Origin: Millisia brevis NBRC 105863
GTDB taxonomy: Bacteria; Actinomycetota; Actinomycetes; Mycobacteriales; Mycobacteriaceae
Direction of reading: 5' to 3'
Length of the DNA stretch: 64,000 bases
Assembly (NCBI RefSeq): GCF_001552615.1
Contig: NZ_BCRN01000015.1
Span: 105,389 to 169,388, forward strand
A program made the translations under genes and the position numbers. This document shows positions 16,282-32,304 of this stretch, in pieces (within the stretch, counting starts at the first letter, position 1; each line of letters starts with the position of its first letter). Under the pieces are notes generated by a model that saw nothing but the letters and a program-made list of their open reading frames with translations, made no database searches and had not been told where the DNA came from.

Positions 16282-18120
16282 ATGCAAGGATATTCTCTTT
16301 CGGTGCCCCTTTTTCGCCGTTCTTTGTGCGTCCCGTTCGCACTTGTCGTCACGGTTGTTCTGGTGATGTCCGGTTGCTCGCAGAGCGTTGTCGGTCCGGA
16401 GGGCTCGGTCGGCCCGTCCGACGACACGGTGGTTCGCTCCGACGACGGCCGGGTCACGATCGAGGTACCCGCCGATGCGGTGAACGGTGACGGTGTCCTC
16501 GCCGTCGAGCCGGTCACCGATCCCGCGGATGGTGCCGAAGGATGGTCGATCACCCTCGACGGCGCCGACCTGACCGGCACCGCCACCATCCGGTTCACGA
16601 TCGATGATCTCGAAGAAGGTGAGCCCATTCCGCTGATCACCTACGCGGCGGAATCCGGCGGCCCGCGCACGCCGGTGTCCGACGTCGTGCTCGACGGGAA
16701 CCGGGTGGTCGTCACGACCACCCATTTCTCGAACTGGTTCCTGACCCGATGGCGGGACATCGGGAGCCGGGCGATCGACGACATGAAGAGAAACCTCGAC
16801 GCGCTTGCCGCAGCGGGCAACGGAAGCCCACCCGAATGCGCCGGCGAGGCGACCATTCGCGACGATGGATTCTCGATCACCAGCGACTCCGGTCAACGGG
16901 TCTATTGGTGTCTCGGCCGGGAAAACGGTGAGCCGGTCCTGAAGGTGGTCAATGCCCGCGGGTACGGCGTATCCGCCGAGTACACCCCGGGGTTGACCGT
17001 GGCCACCTCCGACCGGGAAGACTTCATCGCGACGCTCGCGCAGCTTCTGAAGTCTCCGCCCTCGACGCGGGCGAACGATGTCGAGCTGCTGGCCGCCGGC
17101 AATCGGATCGAGTTCACCGTCGCGGAGAGCGGGCGAGCGTCGGACGGCGTGATGATCCAACCGGATCCCGGCGCGTACCTGCTGACCGCGGCGGAGTTCG
17201 CGGCGAGCACCTATGCGATGGTCCTGAAGCCGGTTGGCGGGGAGGCCGCCGAGAGCGCGCTGCGAACCGCACTGGTCGGGCAGGGATGTCTGTCCTCGAT
17301 GACCGGCCTGGCCGTGACCGAGAAGGCCGGTTCCGACGCCGGATTCGACCTCTTCCGCGCCGCACTCGATGTGGCGCTGGGCTGTGCGGACCTCGCCGTC
17401 AAGGAAGCCGATCTCGGTCCGATCCTTGCGGACTGGGTGCAGCCGATCATCTGGACGGTCGGCGGTGTGCGCACCGCGGCGATGGGCTTGCTGGCGGGCG
17501 TCGAGACGGCGTTCGATCCGTCCGGCTACCGCATCGTCATCACCAGGCCCACGCAGGTCGTCAACGTCACCGCCGTGGACGGCCGCGGGGACCCACTACC
17601 CGGCTGGCAAGCATCGGGGACGCAGGCGGCCAACCCGATCTCGCTCGACTGCACCTACAGCCAACCGGCAGCCTCGGCGGTGGGTTCGGACATCATCCGC
17701 GGCTGCGGCTCGACCGCAGACAGTGCCAACACCTGCTGGGTTCATTCCGATCGAATGACGTTGACCTGTGCGATGAATGTCTGGGATCAGACCTACGTCG
17801 GCTACCGCTCCACCGAACCGCTCGCGCCGTCTCCCCCTGCCGACGCGCCGATTCCGGAGTGGATCGAACTGGAGGACGGCGCGCACTGCACCCTGGCCCA
17901 CGGCGGATCCTGGGGCGCCCGAACCGACGGCTTCGGTGTCGGCTACGCCTGCGGTGACGCGGACTATCTGGTCCTGCACGACGTCGCCAACGACGTGCTG
18001 ATCGACTCGTCGGAACCGACGTGGACGGTCAAGGTGGGCGATCTGGGCAGCCCCGGGCAGTCCTTCCCGCCGCCGACGGAACTCGGAGTCGTCCGGGCCT
18101 ATTTCGCCGCGTCGCCCTGA
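16282..18120 (+). CDS. Large lipoprotein of unknown function (612 aa)
   Basis: The signal peptide (FALVVTVVLV) ends in the lipobox MSGC with Cys at about residue 32. Residues about 50-160 look like a beta-sandwich with the order GRVTIEVPADAVNGDG ... ITLDGADLTGTATIRFTIDD ... HFSNWF, reminiscent of ZU5-like extracellular modules; this is a resemblance only. The rest has scattered cysteines and no repeat. I do not recognise the family. Its last 22 bp overlap the 3' end of the convergent alcohol dehydrogenase gene. No clear ribosome site precedes the ATG at 16282. Confidence 0.75.
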   Translation: MQGYSLSVPLFRRSLCVPFALVVTVVLVMSGCSQSVVGPEGSVGPSDDTVVRSDDGRVTIEVPADAVNGDGVLAVEPVTDPADGAEGWSITLDGADLTGTATIRFTIDDLEEGEPIPLITYAAESGGPRTPVSDVVLDGNRVVVTTTHFSNWFLTRWRDIGSRAIDDMKRNLDALAAAGNGSPPECAGEATIRDDGFSITSDSGQRVYWCLGRENGEPVLKVVNARGYGVSAEYTPGLTVATSDREDFIATLAQLLKSPPSTRANDVELLAAGNRIEFTVAESGRASDGVMIQPDPGAYLLTAAEFAASTYAMVLKPVGGEAAESALRTALVGQGCLSSMTGLAVTEKAGSDAGFDLFRAALDVALGCADLAVKEADLGPILADWVQPIIWTVGGVRTAAMGLLAGVETAFDPSGYRIVITRPTQVVNVTAVDGRGDPLPGWQASGTQAANPISLDCTYSQPAASAVGSDIIRGCGSTADSANTCWVHSDRMTLTCAMNVWDQTYVGYRSTEPLAPSPPADAPIPEWIELEDGAHCTLAHGGSWGARTDGFGVGYACGDADYLVLHDVANDVLIDSSEPTWTVKVGDLGSPGQSFPPPTELGVVRAYFAASP

Positions 18121-19142
18121 TCCGCCGGTCCGGCGTCGTCCGCGACCGCGATGACCAGGCTGCCCTCGGCGCGTCCGGCGCGCAGGTCCTCCAGGGCGGT
18201 GTCGACCCGGCCGAACGGGTAGACCGTCACATGCGGCGTGATGCCCAATTGCCGGGCCAGGCGGAGGAATTGGTCGCCGTCGGCGCGGGTGTTGGCGGTG
18301 ACACTGCGCAGGTCCCGTTCCCCGAAGAGCAGCTCGTCGTAGCTGAATTCCGGGATGGGCGACATGTGGATTCCGGCGCTGACGACGGTGCCACCCGGCG
18401 CGGTCGCGGCGAGGGCCTGCGGCATGATCGCTCCGACCGGGGCGAAGACGATCGCGGCGTCCAACGGTTCCGGGGGAACGTCGTCACTATCGCCGACGAA
18501 GGCGACGCCGAGGTCGCGGGCCAGTTGCCGATTCCCCTCGCCGCGGGTGATCGCCGCGACCCGGGCGCCGGACGCCATCGCCAACTGTGCCGCGATGTGG
18601 GCACTCGATCCGAAGCCGTAGATGCCGAGCAGTCCGCCGGGCGGCAGATTGGCCCGCCGCAGCGCCCGATAGCCGATGATCCCGGCGCACAGCAACGGCG
18701 CGATCGCGAACGGGTCGACGTCCGCGGGCAGCCGGTAGGCATATCCGGCGTCGACCACCGCGTACTGCGCGCATCCCCCGTCCTCGTCCCAGCCGGTGAA
18801 ACGGGTACGCGGGCAGAGATTCTCGCGCCCGGACCGGCAGTACTCGCACATCCCACAGGTATGGCGCAACCAGGCGATCCCCACCCGGTCGCCGATGTCG
18901 TAGCCGGTCACGTCGGCCCCGGTCGCGATGACCTCACCGACGATCTGGTGGCCCGGCACCACCCGGTCGGCGTGCGGTGGGATGTCCTCGTCGATGACGT
19001 GCAGGTCGGTGCGGCATACCCCGCAGACGATCACCCGGACCAATAGCTGCGCCGGTCCGGGCCGTGGTCGAGGGAGCGTCGTGCACTCGACGGTGTGCTG
19101 CCCGGCCGAGGTCGTCCATGCCGTCATCGTCGGCTCGTCCAT
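18099..19142 (-). CDS. Zinc-dependent alcohol dehydrogenase (AdhA-like MDR)
   Basis: A 347-aa medium-chain dehydrogenase/reductase. Seen: catalytic zinc ligand Cys in CGVCRTDLH, the motif PGHQIVGEV (Gln where most members have Glu after His), the four-cysteine structural zinc loop CGMCEYCRSGRENLC, and a Rossmann segment GIYGFGSSAHIAAQLA. Most like the AdhA-type branch acting on primary alcohols with NAD(H). ATG at 19142 chosen; 19127 is an alternative. It converges on the lipoprotein gene and overlaps its 3' end by 22 bp. The terminators of rpoC separate it from that gene. Confidence 0.9.
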   Translation of the reverse strand: MDEPTMTAWTTSAGQHTVECTTLPRPRPGPAQLLVRVIVCGVCRTDLHVIDEDIPPHADRVVPGHQIVGEVIATGADVTGYDIGDRVGIAWLRHTCGMCEYCRSGRENLCPRTRFTGWDEDGGCAQYAVVDAGYAYRLPADVDPFAIAPLLCAGIIGYRALRRANLPPGGLLGIYGFGSSAHIAAQLAMASGARVAAITRGEGNRQLARDLGVAFVGDSDDVPPEPLDAAIVFAPVGAIMPQALAATAPGGTVVSAGIHMSPIPEFSYDELLFGERDLRSVTANTRADGDQFLRLARQLGITPHVTVYPFGRVDTALEDLRAGRAEGSLVIAVADDAGPADQGDAAK

Positions 19143-19226
19143 CGCTTCGACGATAGTCCCCCTCACCCCGCCGAAATCACGAAGTATCGCAGCATCGAAA
19201 TCCCCCCAAGCCCGCCCACAAACGCC

Positions 19227-19302
19227 GAAAGCCCGGTGCACCGAAGTGCACCGGGCTTTCGAAGCTGCGATCCGGGAAGCTTACCCGCGCCAGGCGCGGG
19301 TA
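19227..19302 (-). terminator. Two hairpins downstream of rpoC
   Basis: The rpoC-proximal hairpin is TACCCGCGC-cag-GCGCGGGTA (19282-19302). The second is a 15-bp perfect stem (19227-19241 with 19246-19260) whose loop reads TTCG on the rpoC strand, the extra-stable UUCG tetraloop. No long T tract follows. Likely end of the rpoBC transcript. Confidence 0.8.
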
Positions 19303-19318
19303 GGTCTCCCCGATCGGA

Positions 19319-23275
<3,957 letters not shown>

Positions 23276-23337
23276 GTCGTACTTCCTTTCCCCTCTTCCG
23301 AGGGATGGTTATCTACCTAGTCACAATCCGTTGTATC

Positions 23338-23372
23338 GGGTCACCGGGAGCAAACGGTGCTCCCGGTGACCC
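23338..23372 (-). promoter_or_regulatory. 14-bp-stem hairpin in the rpoB-rpoC spacer
   Basis: Stem 23338-23351 pairs perfectly with 23359-23372 around a 7-nt loop (aaacggt on the plus strand). A smaller CTCGG/CCGAG hairpin adjoins it on the rpoB side. It sits 24 bp after the rpoB stop and 62 bp before the rpoC start, with no T tract, so processing or partial attenuation fits better than full termination. Confidence 0.6.
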
Positions 23373-23396
23373 TCGGCTCACCGAGCCCGGTCGTAC

Positions 23397-26861
<3,465 letters not shown>

Positions 26862-27474
26862 GATGCGTCCTTCCAGCACCTCATGCGACTCGTGAACCCG
26901 CCGGGTCACGACCGCCGCTGTATCTGCTTATCGGCTACCGGCCGGCTTCAACCCGAAACAGACAACGTGCCGACGACAGAACAGACCAATAGGTCCGAAC
27001 ACGACGGTCGATGAGAGAACAGGAGGCAGCCAGCGCAAATTCCAAGACTACCCCCATAGAGGGAGGAATGCAACCACGAAGTTGCGGCACTACGCAAGCA
27101 CCCGCGCGGTTCGTGTCGCCGCCTCCATATGCGCAACACTGCCGCCGGTCCGCTTAGCGATACGACGTGCGTGCCATCAGGGTGAACCCCGAGACCGACC
27201 TTCGTCAAGACGAACACGGATGTTTCGTTCGCTTACTCAGCGAATTCCTAATCTTTGCCCACGCGCGCAGCGATCGGCGCATGCCGCCGGATCGCCCCTG
27301 CTCGAGGCGATGCGGCGGCCGACCGGGGTCCACGTCGGCACCGCGACCCGAATGCGGGATAACGCCCCGATTCGCCGCCGAGATCGGCTCCCGCGCCCCG
27401 ATCCGGGCCGACCGACAGCCAATCCCTCCCTTCCTTTCATCACACTCTCAGGATCGGTCGACAGAATTGGGCGC
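26862..27474. other. Long divergent leader region between rpoB and the 51-aa membrane protein gene
   Basis: A 613-bp region without a convincing gene; short frames here have no ribosome site or family signature. It should hold the rpoB promoter(s). A perfect-arm element TTCGTC-AA-GACGAA lies near 27200, with TTCGC-N7-GCGAA close by. No riboswitch or RNA gene recognised. Confidence 0.6.
27045..27073 (-). promoter_or_regulatory. Candidate rpoB promoter
   Basis: On the minus strand TTGCAT (27073-27068) and TAGTCT (27050-27045) are separated by exactly 17 bp, resembling -35 and -10 elements of the housekeeping sigma factor. The implied leader before the rpoB TTG is about 175 nt. Pattern-based only. 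Confidence 0.4.
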
Positions 27475-27630
27475 GTGACCGTGTCGATAGTGATTCTGCT
27501 GCTCGTGGCCTGGATGGTGGCCGCGGTCGCCTTCGCGCTGTGCGCCGGGCGGGTCATCTCGACCGCCGACCGCATCGAGGGGACCTCGCAGGACCGCGAC
27601 GACCACCTCGAGACCACGCGTTCGAGCTGA
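27475..27630 (+). CDS. Small single-pass membrane protein (51 aa)
   Basis: The product starts MTVSIVILLLVAWMVAAVAF: one N-terminal membrane helix, then a short charged cytoplasmic tail (GRVISTADRIEG and an acidic DRDDHLE). It shares the pattern WxVAAVxxALxxGRxxxxADR and the same 51-aa length with the protein at 58993, so the two are paralogues; this conservation is the main evidence for coding. GTG start at 27475 (a second GTG at 27481 is possible). A strong hairpin ends its unit before the monooxygenase promoter. Function unknown. Confidence 0.7.
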   Translation: MTVSIVILLLVAWMVAAVAFALCAGRVISTADRIEGTSQDRDDHLETTRSS

Positions 27631-27672
27631 CCCCCCACTCCCCCGAGTCGCCGAGTCGCCGGGTCGCATTCC

Positions 27673-27703
27673 GGCGCCGACGCGTTCCACGCCGGTCGGC
27701 GCC
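27673..27703 (+). terminator. Terminator hairpin upstream of the mim promoter
   Basis: GGCGCCGAC (27673-27681) pairs with GTCGGCGCC (27695-27703); the loop contains a further GCGT/ACGC pairing. It is followed by TTCTCATTT. It ends the unit of the 51-aa gene and insulates the monooxygenase promoter. Confidence 0.7.
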
Positions 27704-27739
27704 TTCTCATTTCCGCATTCGCACTGGTCAAGCCATGTT

Positions 27740-27766
27740 TGTGAGCCACGTCTCACATTGAGACGT
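27740..27766. promoter_or_regulatory. Overlapping inverted repeats upstream of mimA
   Basis: TGTGAG-N6-CTCACA (27740-27757) has perfect 6-bp arms, and ACGTCTC-N5-GAGACGT (27748-27766) has perfect 7-bp arms; the two share the central half-site. They lie 86-113 bp before the mimA ATG, the position expected for an activator. The MimR-like regulator at 37377 is the likely ligand (inference). No -24/-12 promoter is seen. Confidence 0.6.
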
Positions 27767-27852
27767 AAATGACCTGAATCACAGGTTCCAATCGGAGGGC
27801 ACACACCCCCTACCGGCAGCAGCCCTCCGCTTGCCGATTCAGGAGTTGCACC

Positions 27853-29481
27853 ATGAGCAGGCAGAGCCTGACAAAGGCCCATAACAAGATCACCGAGCTG
27901 TCGTGGGAACCCACGTTCGCGACGCCGGCGACCCGATTCGGCACCGACTACACCTTCGAAAGGGCGCCGAAGAAGGATCCCCTCAAGCAGATCATGCGGT
28001 CCTACTTCCCGATGGAGGAAGAGAAGGACAACCGCGTATACGGCGCCATGGACGGCGCGATCCGCGGCAACATGTTCCGCCAGGTCCAGCAGCGCTGGCT
28101 GGAATGGCAGAAGCTGTTCCTGTCGATCATCCCGTTCCCCGAGATCTCCGCAGCGCGCGCGATGCCGATGGCCATCGACGCGGTGCCCAACCCCGAGATC
28201 CACAACGGCCTGGCCGTGCAGATGATCGACGAGGTTCGTCATTCGACGATTCAGATGAACCTCAAGAAGCTGTACATGAACAACTACATCGACCCCGCCG
28301 GCTTCGACATCACCGAGAAGGCGTTCGCCAACAACTACGCCGGCACCATCGGCCGGCAGTTCGGCGAGGGGTTCATCACCGGTGACGCGATCACCGCCGC
28401 GAATATCTACCTCACGGTTGTCGCGGAGACCGCCTTCACCAATACGCTCTTCGTCGCGATGCCGGACGAGGCGGCCGCCAACGGCGACTACCTGCTGCCG
28501 ACGGTCTTCCACTCGGTGCAGTCCGACGAGTCGCGGCATATCTCCAACGGGTACTCGATCCTGTTGATGGCCCTCGCGGACGAGCGCAACCGCCCGCTGC
28601 TCGAGCGCGACCTGCGCTACGCGTGGTGGAACAACCACTGCGTCGTCGACGCCGCGATCGGCACCTTCATCGAGTACGGCACCAAGGACCGCCGCAAGGA
28701 CCGCGAGAGCTACGCGGAGATGTGGCGGCGGTGGATCTACGACGACTACTACCGCAGCTACCTGCTGCCGCTCGAGAAGTACGGCCTGACGATCCCGCAC
28801 GACCTGGTCGAGGAGGCTTGGAAGCGGATCACCGAGAAGCACTACGTGCACAACGTCGCGCAGTTCTTCGCCACCGGCTGGCCGGTCAACTACTGGCGGA
28901 TCGACGCGATGACCGACACCGACTTCGAGTGGTTCGAGGAGAAGTACCCCGGCTGGTACAGCAAGTTCGGCAAGTGGTGGGAGGCCTACAACCGGCTCGC
29001 CTACCCCGGCCGCAACAAGCCGATCGCGTTCGAGGAGGTCGGCTACCAGTACCCGCACCGGTGCTGGACCTGCATGGTGCCCGCGCTCGTGCGCGAGGAC
29101 ATGGTGGTCGACAAGGTCGACGGCCAGTGGCGCACCTACTGCTCGGAGACCTGCCACTGGACCGACACGACGGCCTTCCGCGGCGAGTACGAAGGCCGGG
29201 ATACCCCGAACATGGGTCGGCTCACCGGTTTCCGCGAATGGGAGACCCTGCACCACGGCAAGGATCTCGCCGACATCATCTCCGATCTCGGCTACGTCCG
29301 GGATGACGGAAAGACGCTGATCCCGCAGCCGCATCTCGATCTCGACCCGAAGAAGATGTGGACCCTCGACGATGTCCGCGGCAACGTGTTCAACAGCCCG
29401 AATGTGCTGCTGAACGAGATGTCGGACGCCGAGCGCGAGGCACATGTGGCGGCCTACCGCGCCGGTGGCGTTCCCGCCTGA
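27853..29481 (+). CDS. mimA: Binuclear iron monooxygenase, large (hydroxylase alpha) subunit
   Basis: The catalytic subunit of a soluble diiron monooxygenase of the propane/phenol group (MimA of mycobacteria, PrmA of Gordonia/Rhodococcus). The six iron ligands are visible as Glu97, Glu127, His130, Glu192, Glu226 and His229; their spacings (30, 3, 65, 34, 3) equal those of methane monooxygenase MmoX. At 542 aa it has family length. AGGAG precedes the ATG by seven bases. First gene of the operon. The natural substrate (propane, acetone, phenol) cannot be read from sequence. Confidence 0.95.
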   Translation: MSRQSLTKAHNKITELSWEPTFATPATRFGTDYTFERAPKKDPLKQIMRSYFPMEEEKDNRVYGAMDGAIRGNMFRQVQQRWLEWQKLFLSIIPFPEISAARAMPMAIDAVPNPEIHNGLAVQMIDEVRHSTIQMNLKKLYMNNYIDPAGFDITEKAFANNYAGTIGRQFGEGFITGDAITAANIYLTVVAETAFTNTLFVAMPDEAAANGDYLLPTVFHSVQSDESRHISNGYSILLMALADERNRPLLERDLRYAWWNNHCVVDAAIGTFIEYGTKDRRKDRESYAEMWRRWIYDDYYRSYLLPLEKYGLTIPHDLVEEAWKRITEKHYVHNVAQFFATGWPVNYWRIDAMTDTDFEWFEEKYPGWYSKFGKWWEAYNRLAYPGRNKPIAFEEVGYQYPHRCWTCMVPALVREDMVVDKVDGQWRTYCSETCHWTDTTAFRGEYEGRDTPNMGRLTGFREWETLHHGKDLADIISDLGYVRDDGKTLIPQPHLDLDPKKMWTLDDVRGNVFNSPNVLLNEMSDAEREAHVAAYRAGGVPA

Positions 29482-29576
29482 CACCAGCTCCGGGTGGCGG
29501 CGCGGCCCGCGCCGATCGGCCGCACCGATCGCATCGGCGTTGCGCCGCCACCCCTTCGAGACCACGGGAGCCCACA

Positions 29577-30635
29577 GTGGCCGACATACACCGCATCACA
29601 TTCGAACCGGTGAACCTCGAGATGGAGGTCGCCGAGGACGAGAAGATCCTCGACGCCGCGTTCCGACAGGGCATCCACCTGATGCACGGATGCCGCGAGG
29701 GACGCTGCTCGGCCTGCAAGTCGTACATGCTCGACGGCGAGGTGCAGATGGAGGACTACTCCACCTTCGCCTGCAACGACGCCGAGGTGGAGGAGGGCTA
29801 CGTCCTGCTCTGCAAGGCACACGCCTTCAGCGACTGCACGATCGAACTGCTCAACTTCGACGAGGACGAACTGCTCGGCGGCATTCCGATCCAGACGATT
29901 CGCACCCGGGTGGTCGGACTCGACCCCGTCACCCGCGACATCGTCTCGCTGCGGCTGCAGCCGATCGAACCGGAGGCCTACGAGTTCAAGGCCGGCCAGT
30001 ACGCCGACCTGACGATCCCCGGATCGGAAGAGACCCGGTCGTTCTCGATGGCGACCACGCCGGCGACCGACGGTCCGATCGAATTCCTCATCAAGAAGTA
30101 CCCCGGCGGCAAGTTCTCCGGACTGCTCGACAAGGCCGGAACGGACGGGGGAATCTCCGTCGGCGACGAGATCACCCTCAACGGCCCCTACGGCACCTGC
30201 ACGATCAAGGACGGCCACGTCCTACCGGTCGTCTGCGTCGCCGGCGGGGCGGGGATGGCGCCGATCCTGGCGCTGCTGCGCCACCTCAGCGCGTCGGGTT
30301 CGACCCGGCCGGTGCGGTTCTACTACGGCGTTCGCACCCCGGGTGATCTCTTCTACGTCGACGAGATCCTCAGGCTCGGAGAGCAACTGGCGGACTTCAC
30401 GTTCGTCGCGTGCCTCTCCGAGTCGACCGAGGGGCTCGATGATCCCGGCCACGTGGTCGAGGCGGGCAATGTCACCGACGTCGTCGATCGTCGGGAGGAG
30501 CAACTGGCGAAGACCGAGGTCTACATGTGCGGACCGCCGCCGATGGTCGACGCGGCGCTCGCCCTGCTCGAGGTCCGCGGCACCCCCAAGGACCAGATCT
30601 TCTACGACAGCTTCACCAGCCCCATCTTCGACTAG
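29577..30635 (+). CDS. mimB: Monooxygenase reductase component
   Basis: A 352-aa NADH:acceptor reductase feeding electrons to the diiron site. N-terminal plant-type [2Fe-2S] domain with Cys39, Cys44, Cys47 and Cys79; then a flavin domain (RSFSMATTP) and an NAD domain (GGAGMAPILALL, MCGPPPMVD). The start is GTG at 29577 because the ferredoxin fold begins with ADIHRITFEP; in-frame codons further upstream overlap mimA or its trailer. Gene order A-B-C-D matches mim/prm operons. Confidence 0.94.
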   Translation: MADIHRITFEPVNLEMEVAEDEKILDAAFRQGIHLMHGCREGRCSACKSYMLDGEVQMEDYSTFACNDAEVEEGYVLLCKAHAFSDCTIELLNFDEDELLGGIPIQTIRTRVVGLDPVTRDIVSLRLQPIEPEAYEFKAGQYADLTIPGSEETRSFSMATTPATDGPIEFLIKKYPGGKFSGLLDKAGTDGGISVGDEITLNGPYGTCTIKDGHVLPVVCVAGGAGMAPILALLRHLSASGSTRPVRFYYGVRTPGDLFYVDEILRLGEQLADFTFVACLSESTEGLDDPGHVVEAGNVTDVVDRREEQLAKTEVYMCGPPPMVDAALALLEVRGTPKDQIFYDSFTSPIFD

Positions 30636-30722
30636 GACATTCCCGCCGACATCCCCCGCCATCGTGCGGAGCGCCGGGCCGGCAGCCCAGTACGGCCCGA
30701 CCGAACGAGAAGGAAGTCAACG

Positions 30723-31829
30723 ATGACCGCAACCACCTCCGCCGGGCAGCGGAGTTTCCCGAAAATCGAATTCACCGACTCCGAAGCCGGCGCACTCGAA
30801 TTTCCGAGTTCCCGCAGTCGCAGTTACAGCTACTACAAGCCCGCGAAGCTGCGGGCGACCAACTACGAGGACGTCACCGTCGACGTTCAGCCCGACCCCG
30901 ATCGGCACCTGACCCAGGGCTGGATCTACGGCTTCGGCGACGGCCCCGGCGGCTACCCGAAGGAGTGGACGGTCGCCCGGTCGTCCGACTGGCACGTCTT
31001 CCGCGACCCCAACGAGGAGTGGAACCAGACGATCTACCGGAACAACTCGAAGGTCGTCCACCAGGTCGAGTTGTGTCTGTCGAATGCCAAGCGGGCCGGG
31101 GTCTACGAATCCTGGAATACCCCGTGGCTGACCTTCCTGGCCCGCAACCTCGGGGCCTGGATGCACGCGGAGAACGGTCTGGCGCTGCACGTCTTCACCT
31201 CGATCCAGCGGTCCTGCCCGACCAACATGATCAACACCGCCGTCGCGGTGAACGCCGCGCACAAGCTGCGCTTCGCTCAGGACCTCGCCCTGTTCAATCT
31301 CGATCTGTCCGAGGCGAACCCGGAGTTCGACGGGGCGGTGCACAAGGAGGTCTGGCAGTCGGCCCCCGAGTGGCAGCCGCTGCGCGAGGTCGTCGAACAG
31401 CTCACCGCCGTCGGCGACTGGTGCGAGCTGCTGTTCGCGGCGAACATCGTCTTCGAGCAGCTGGTCGGATCGCTCTTCCGCAGCGAGCTGACCATGCAGA
31501 TCGCCGCTCGCAACGGCGATTACATCACGCCGACCATCGTCGGAACCGGCGAGTACGACTACGCGCGCGACCTGTCGTATACCCGCGCGCTCTACCGACT
31601 GTTGGCCAACGACAGCGAGTACGGAGCCTCCAACAAGGAGCTCTTCGACACCTGGCTGCAGGTGTGGGTACCGCGCTGCGAGCGGGCAGCCCGTGCGCTG
31701 CAACCGATCTGGTCGCAGCCGTCCGAACGGACGATCACGTTCTCGACCAGTTTCGATGCGGCACAGCAGAAGTTCCGTTCCCTACTGAATGAAATCGGGC
31801 TCGAAGCTCCCGCGGAGGTGGCAGAATGA
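30723..31829 (+). CDS. mimC: Binuclear iron monooxygenase, small (hydroxylase beta) subunit
   Basis: A 368-aa diiron-fold subunit without metal ligands that pairs with MimA in the hydroxylase. Blocks such as [20 protein letters not shown] and [19 protein letters not shown] are typical of the propane-monooxygenase beta subunit, and the helical pattern [19 protein letters not shown] follows. GAAGGAAG lies before the ATG. The stop overlaps the start of the coupling protein gene (ATGA). Confidence 0.94.
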   Translation: MTATTSAGQRSFPKIEFTDSEAGALEFPSSRSRSYSYYKPAKLRATNYEDVTVDVQPDPDRHLTQGWIYGFGDGPGGYPKEWTVARSSDWHVFRDPNEEWNQTIYRNNSKVVHQVELCLSNAKRAGVYESWNTPWLTFLARNLGAWMHAENGLALHVFTSIQRSCPTNMINTAVAVNAAHKLRFAQDLALFNLDLSEANPEFDGAVHKEVWQSAPEWQPLREVVEQLTAVGDWCELLFAANIVFEQLVGSLFRSELTMQIAARNGDYITPTIVGTGEYDYARDLSYTRALYRLLANDSEYGASNKELFDTWLQVWVPRCERAARALQPIWSQPSERTITFSTSFDAAQQKFRSLLNEIGLEAPAEVAE

Positions 31830-32167
31830 CCATGCAATTCGGATCATCCACGGAGATCTCCAATATGTGCGGAGTCACCCTGATGAACACCCCGATCGGA
31901 CGGGTGGTCGCCGAGGTGATGGGCGCGAAGGACGGCATCGAACTCACCGAATATCCGTCGATGATCCGGGTGGACGGAAAGCGCCTGCTGGACTTCGACT
32001 ATGCCGAACTGAGCGATGCGCTCGGCGAGGAGTTCGACGGCACCGTCTTCGAGGAGATCAGCTCGACCCACTACGGACGCATGGTGCACCTCGACGAGCG
32101 CACCCTGCTGTTCGCCAATCCGGAGGACGCGGCGGAGTACATCGGCTTCGATCTGCCCCGCAGCTGA
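31826..32167 (+). CDS. mimD: Monooxygenase coupling/effector protein
   Basis: A 113-aa cofactor-less effector protein of the MmoB/DmpM family that gates electron transfer and substrate access in the hydroxylase. Seen: [20 protein letters not shown], then the strand [21 protein letters not shown] typical of the family. It is translationally coupled to mimC. A strong double hairpin follows, marking the end of the structural part of the operon. Confidence 0.93.
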   Translation: MTMQFGSSTEISNMCGVTLMNTPIGRVVAEVMGAKDGIELTEYPSMIRVDGKRLLDFDYAELSDALGEEFDGTVFEEISSTHYGRMVHLDERTLLFANPEDAAEYIGFDLPRS

Positions 32168-32193
32168 CCCACCAGCTCGACCAGTCACATTCA

Positions 32194-32273
32194 GGGGTGC
32201 CGCCAGCCCCGGCACCCCGACAGCCGCACAGCCCACGGCGGTCACCCGGGATCCGCAGCGATCCCGGGTGACC
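32194..32273 (+). terminator. Double hairpin between mimD and the accessory genes
   Basis: First hairpin: GGGGTGCCG/CGGCACCCC (9 bp, 7-nt loop, 32194-32218). Second: a 14-bp perfect stem, 32240-32253 with 32260-32273, loop CGCAGC. No T tract and no promoter is evident after it, so partial termination or 3'-end protection of mimABCD mRNA is more likely than a full stop. Confidence 0.65.
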
Positions 32274-32304
32274 ACCATCGCCAGATGGATCAGCGAGGAC
32301 CCCG

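Noticed and set aside
27740..27757. CRP-type site upstream of mimA
   Set aside because: TGTGA and TCACA half-sites are 8 bp apart instead of 6, and the second overlapping repeat fits a Fis-type HTH regulator better.
27631..27852. Sigma-54 (-24/-12) promoter for mimA
   Set aside because: No GG-N10-GC element is present, and the regulator lacks the sigma-54 contact motif.
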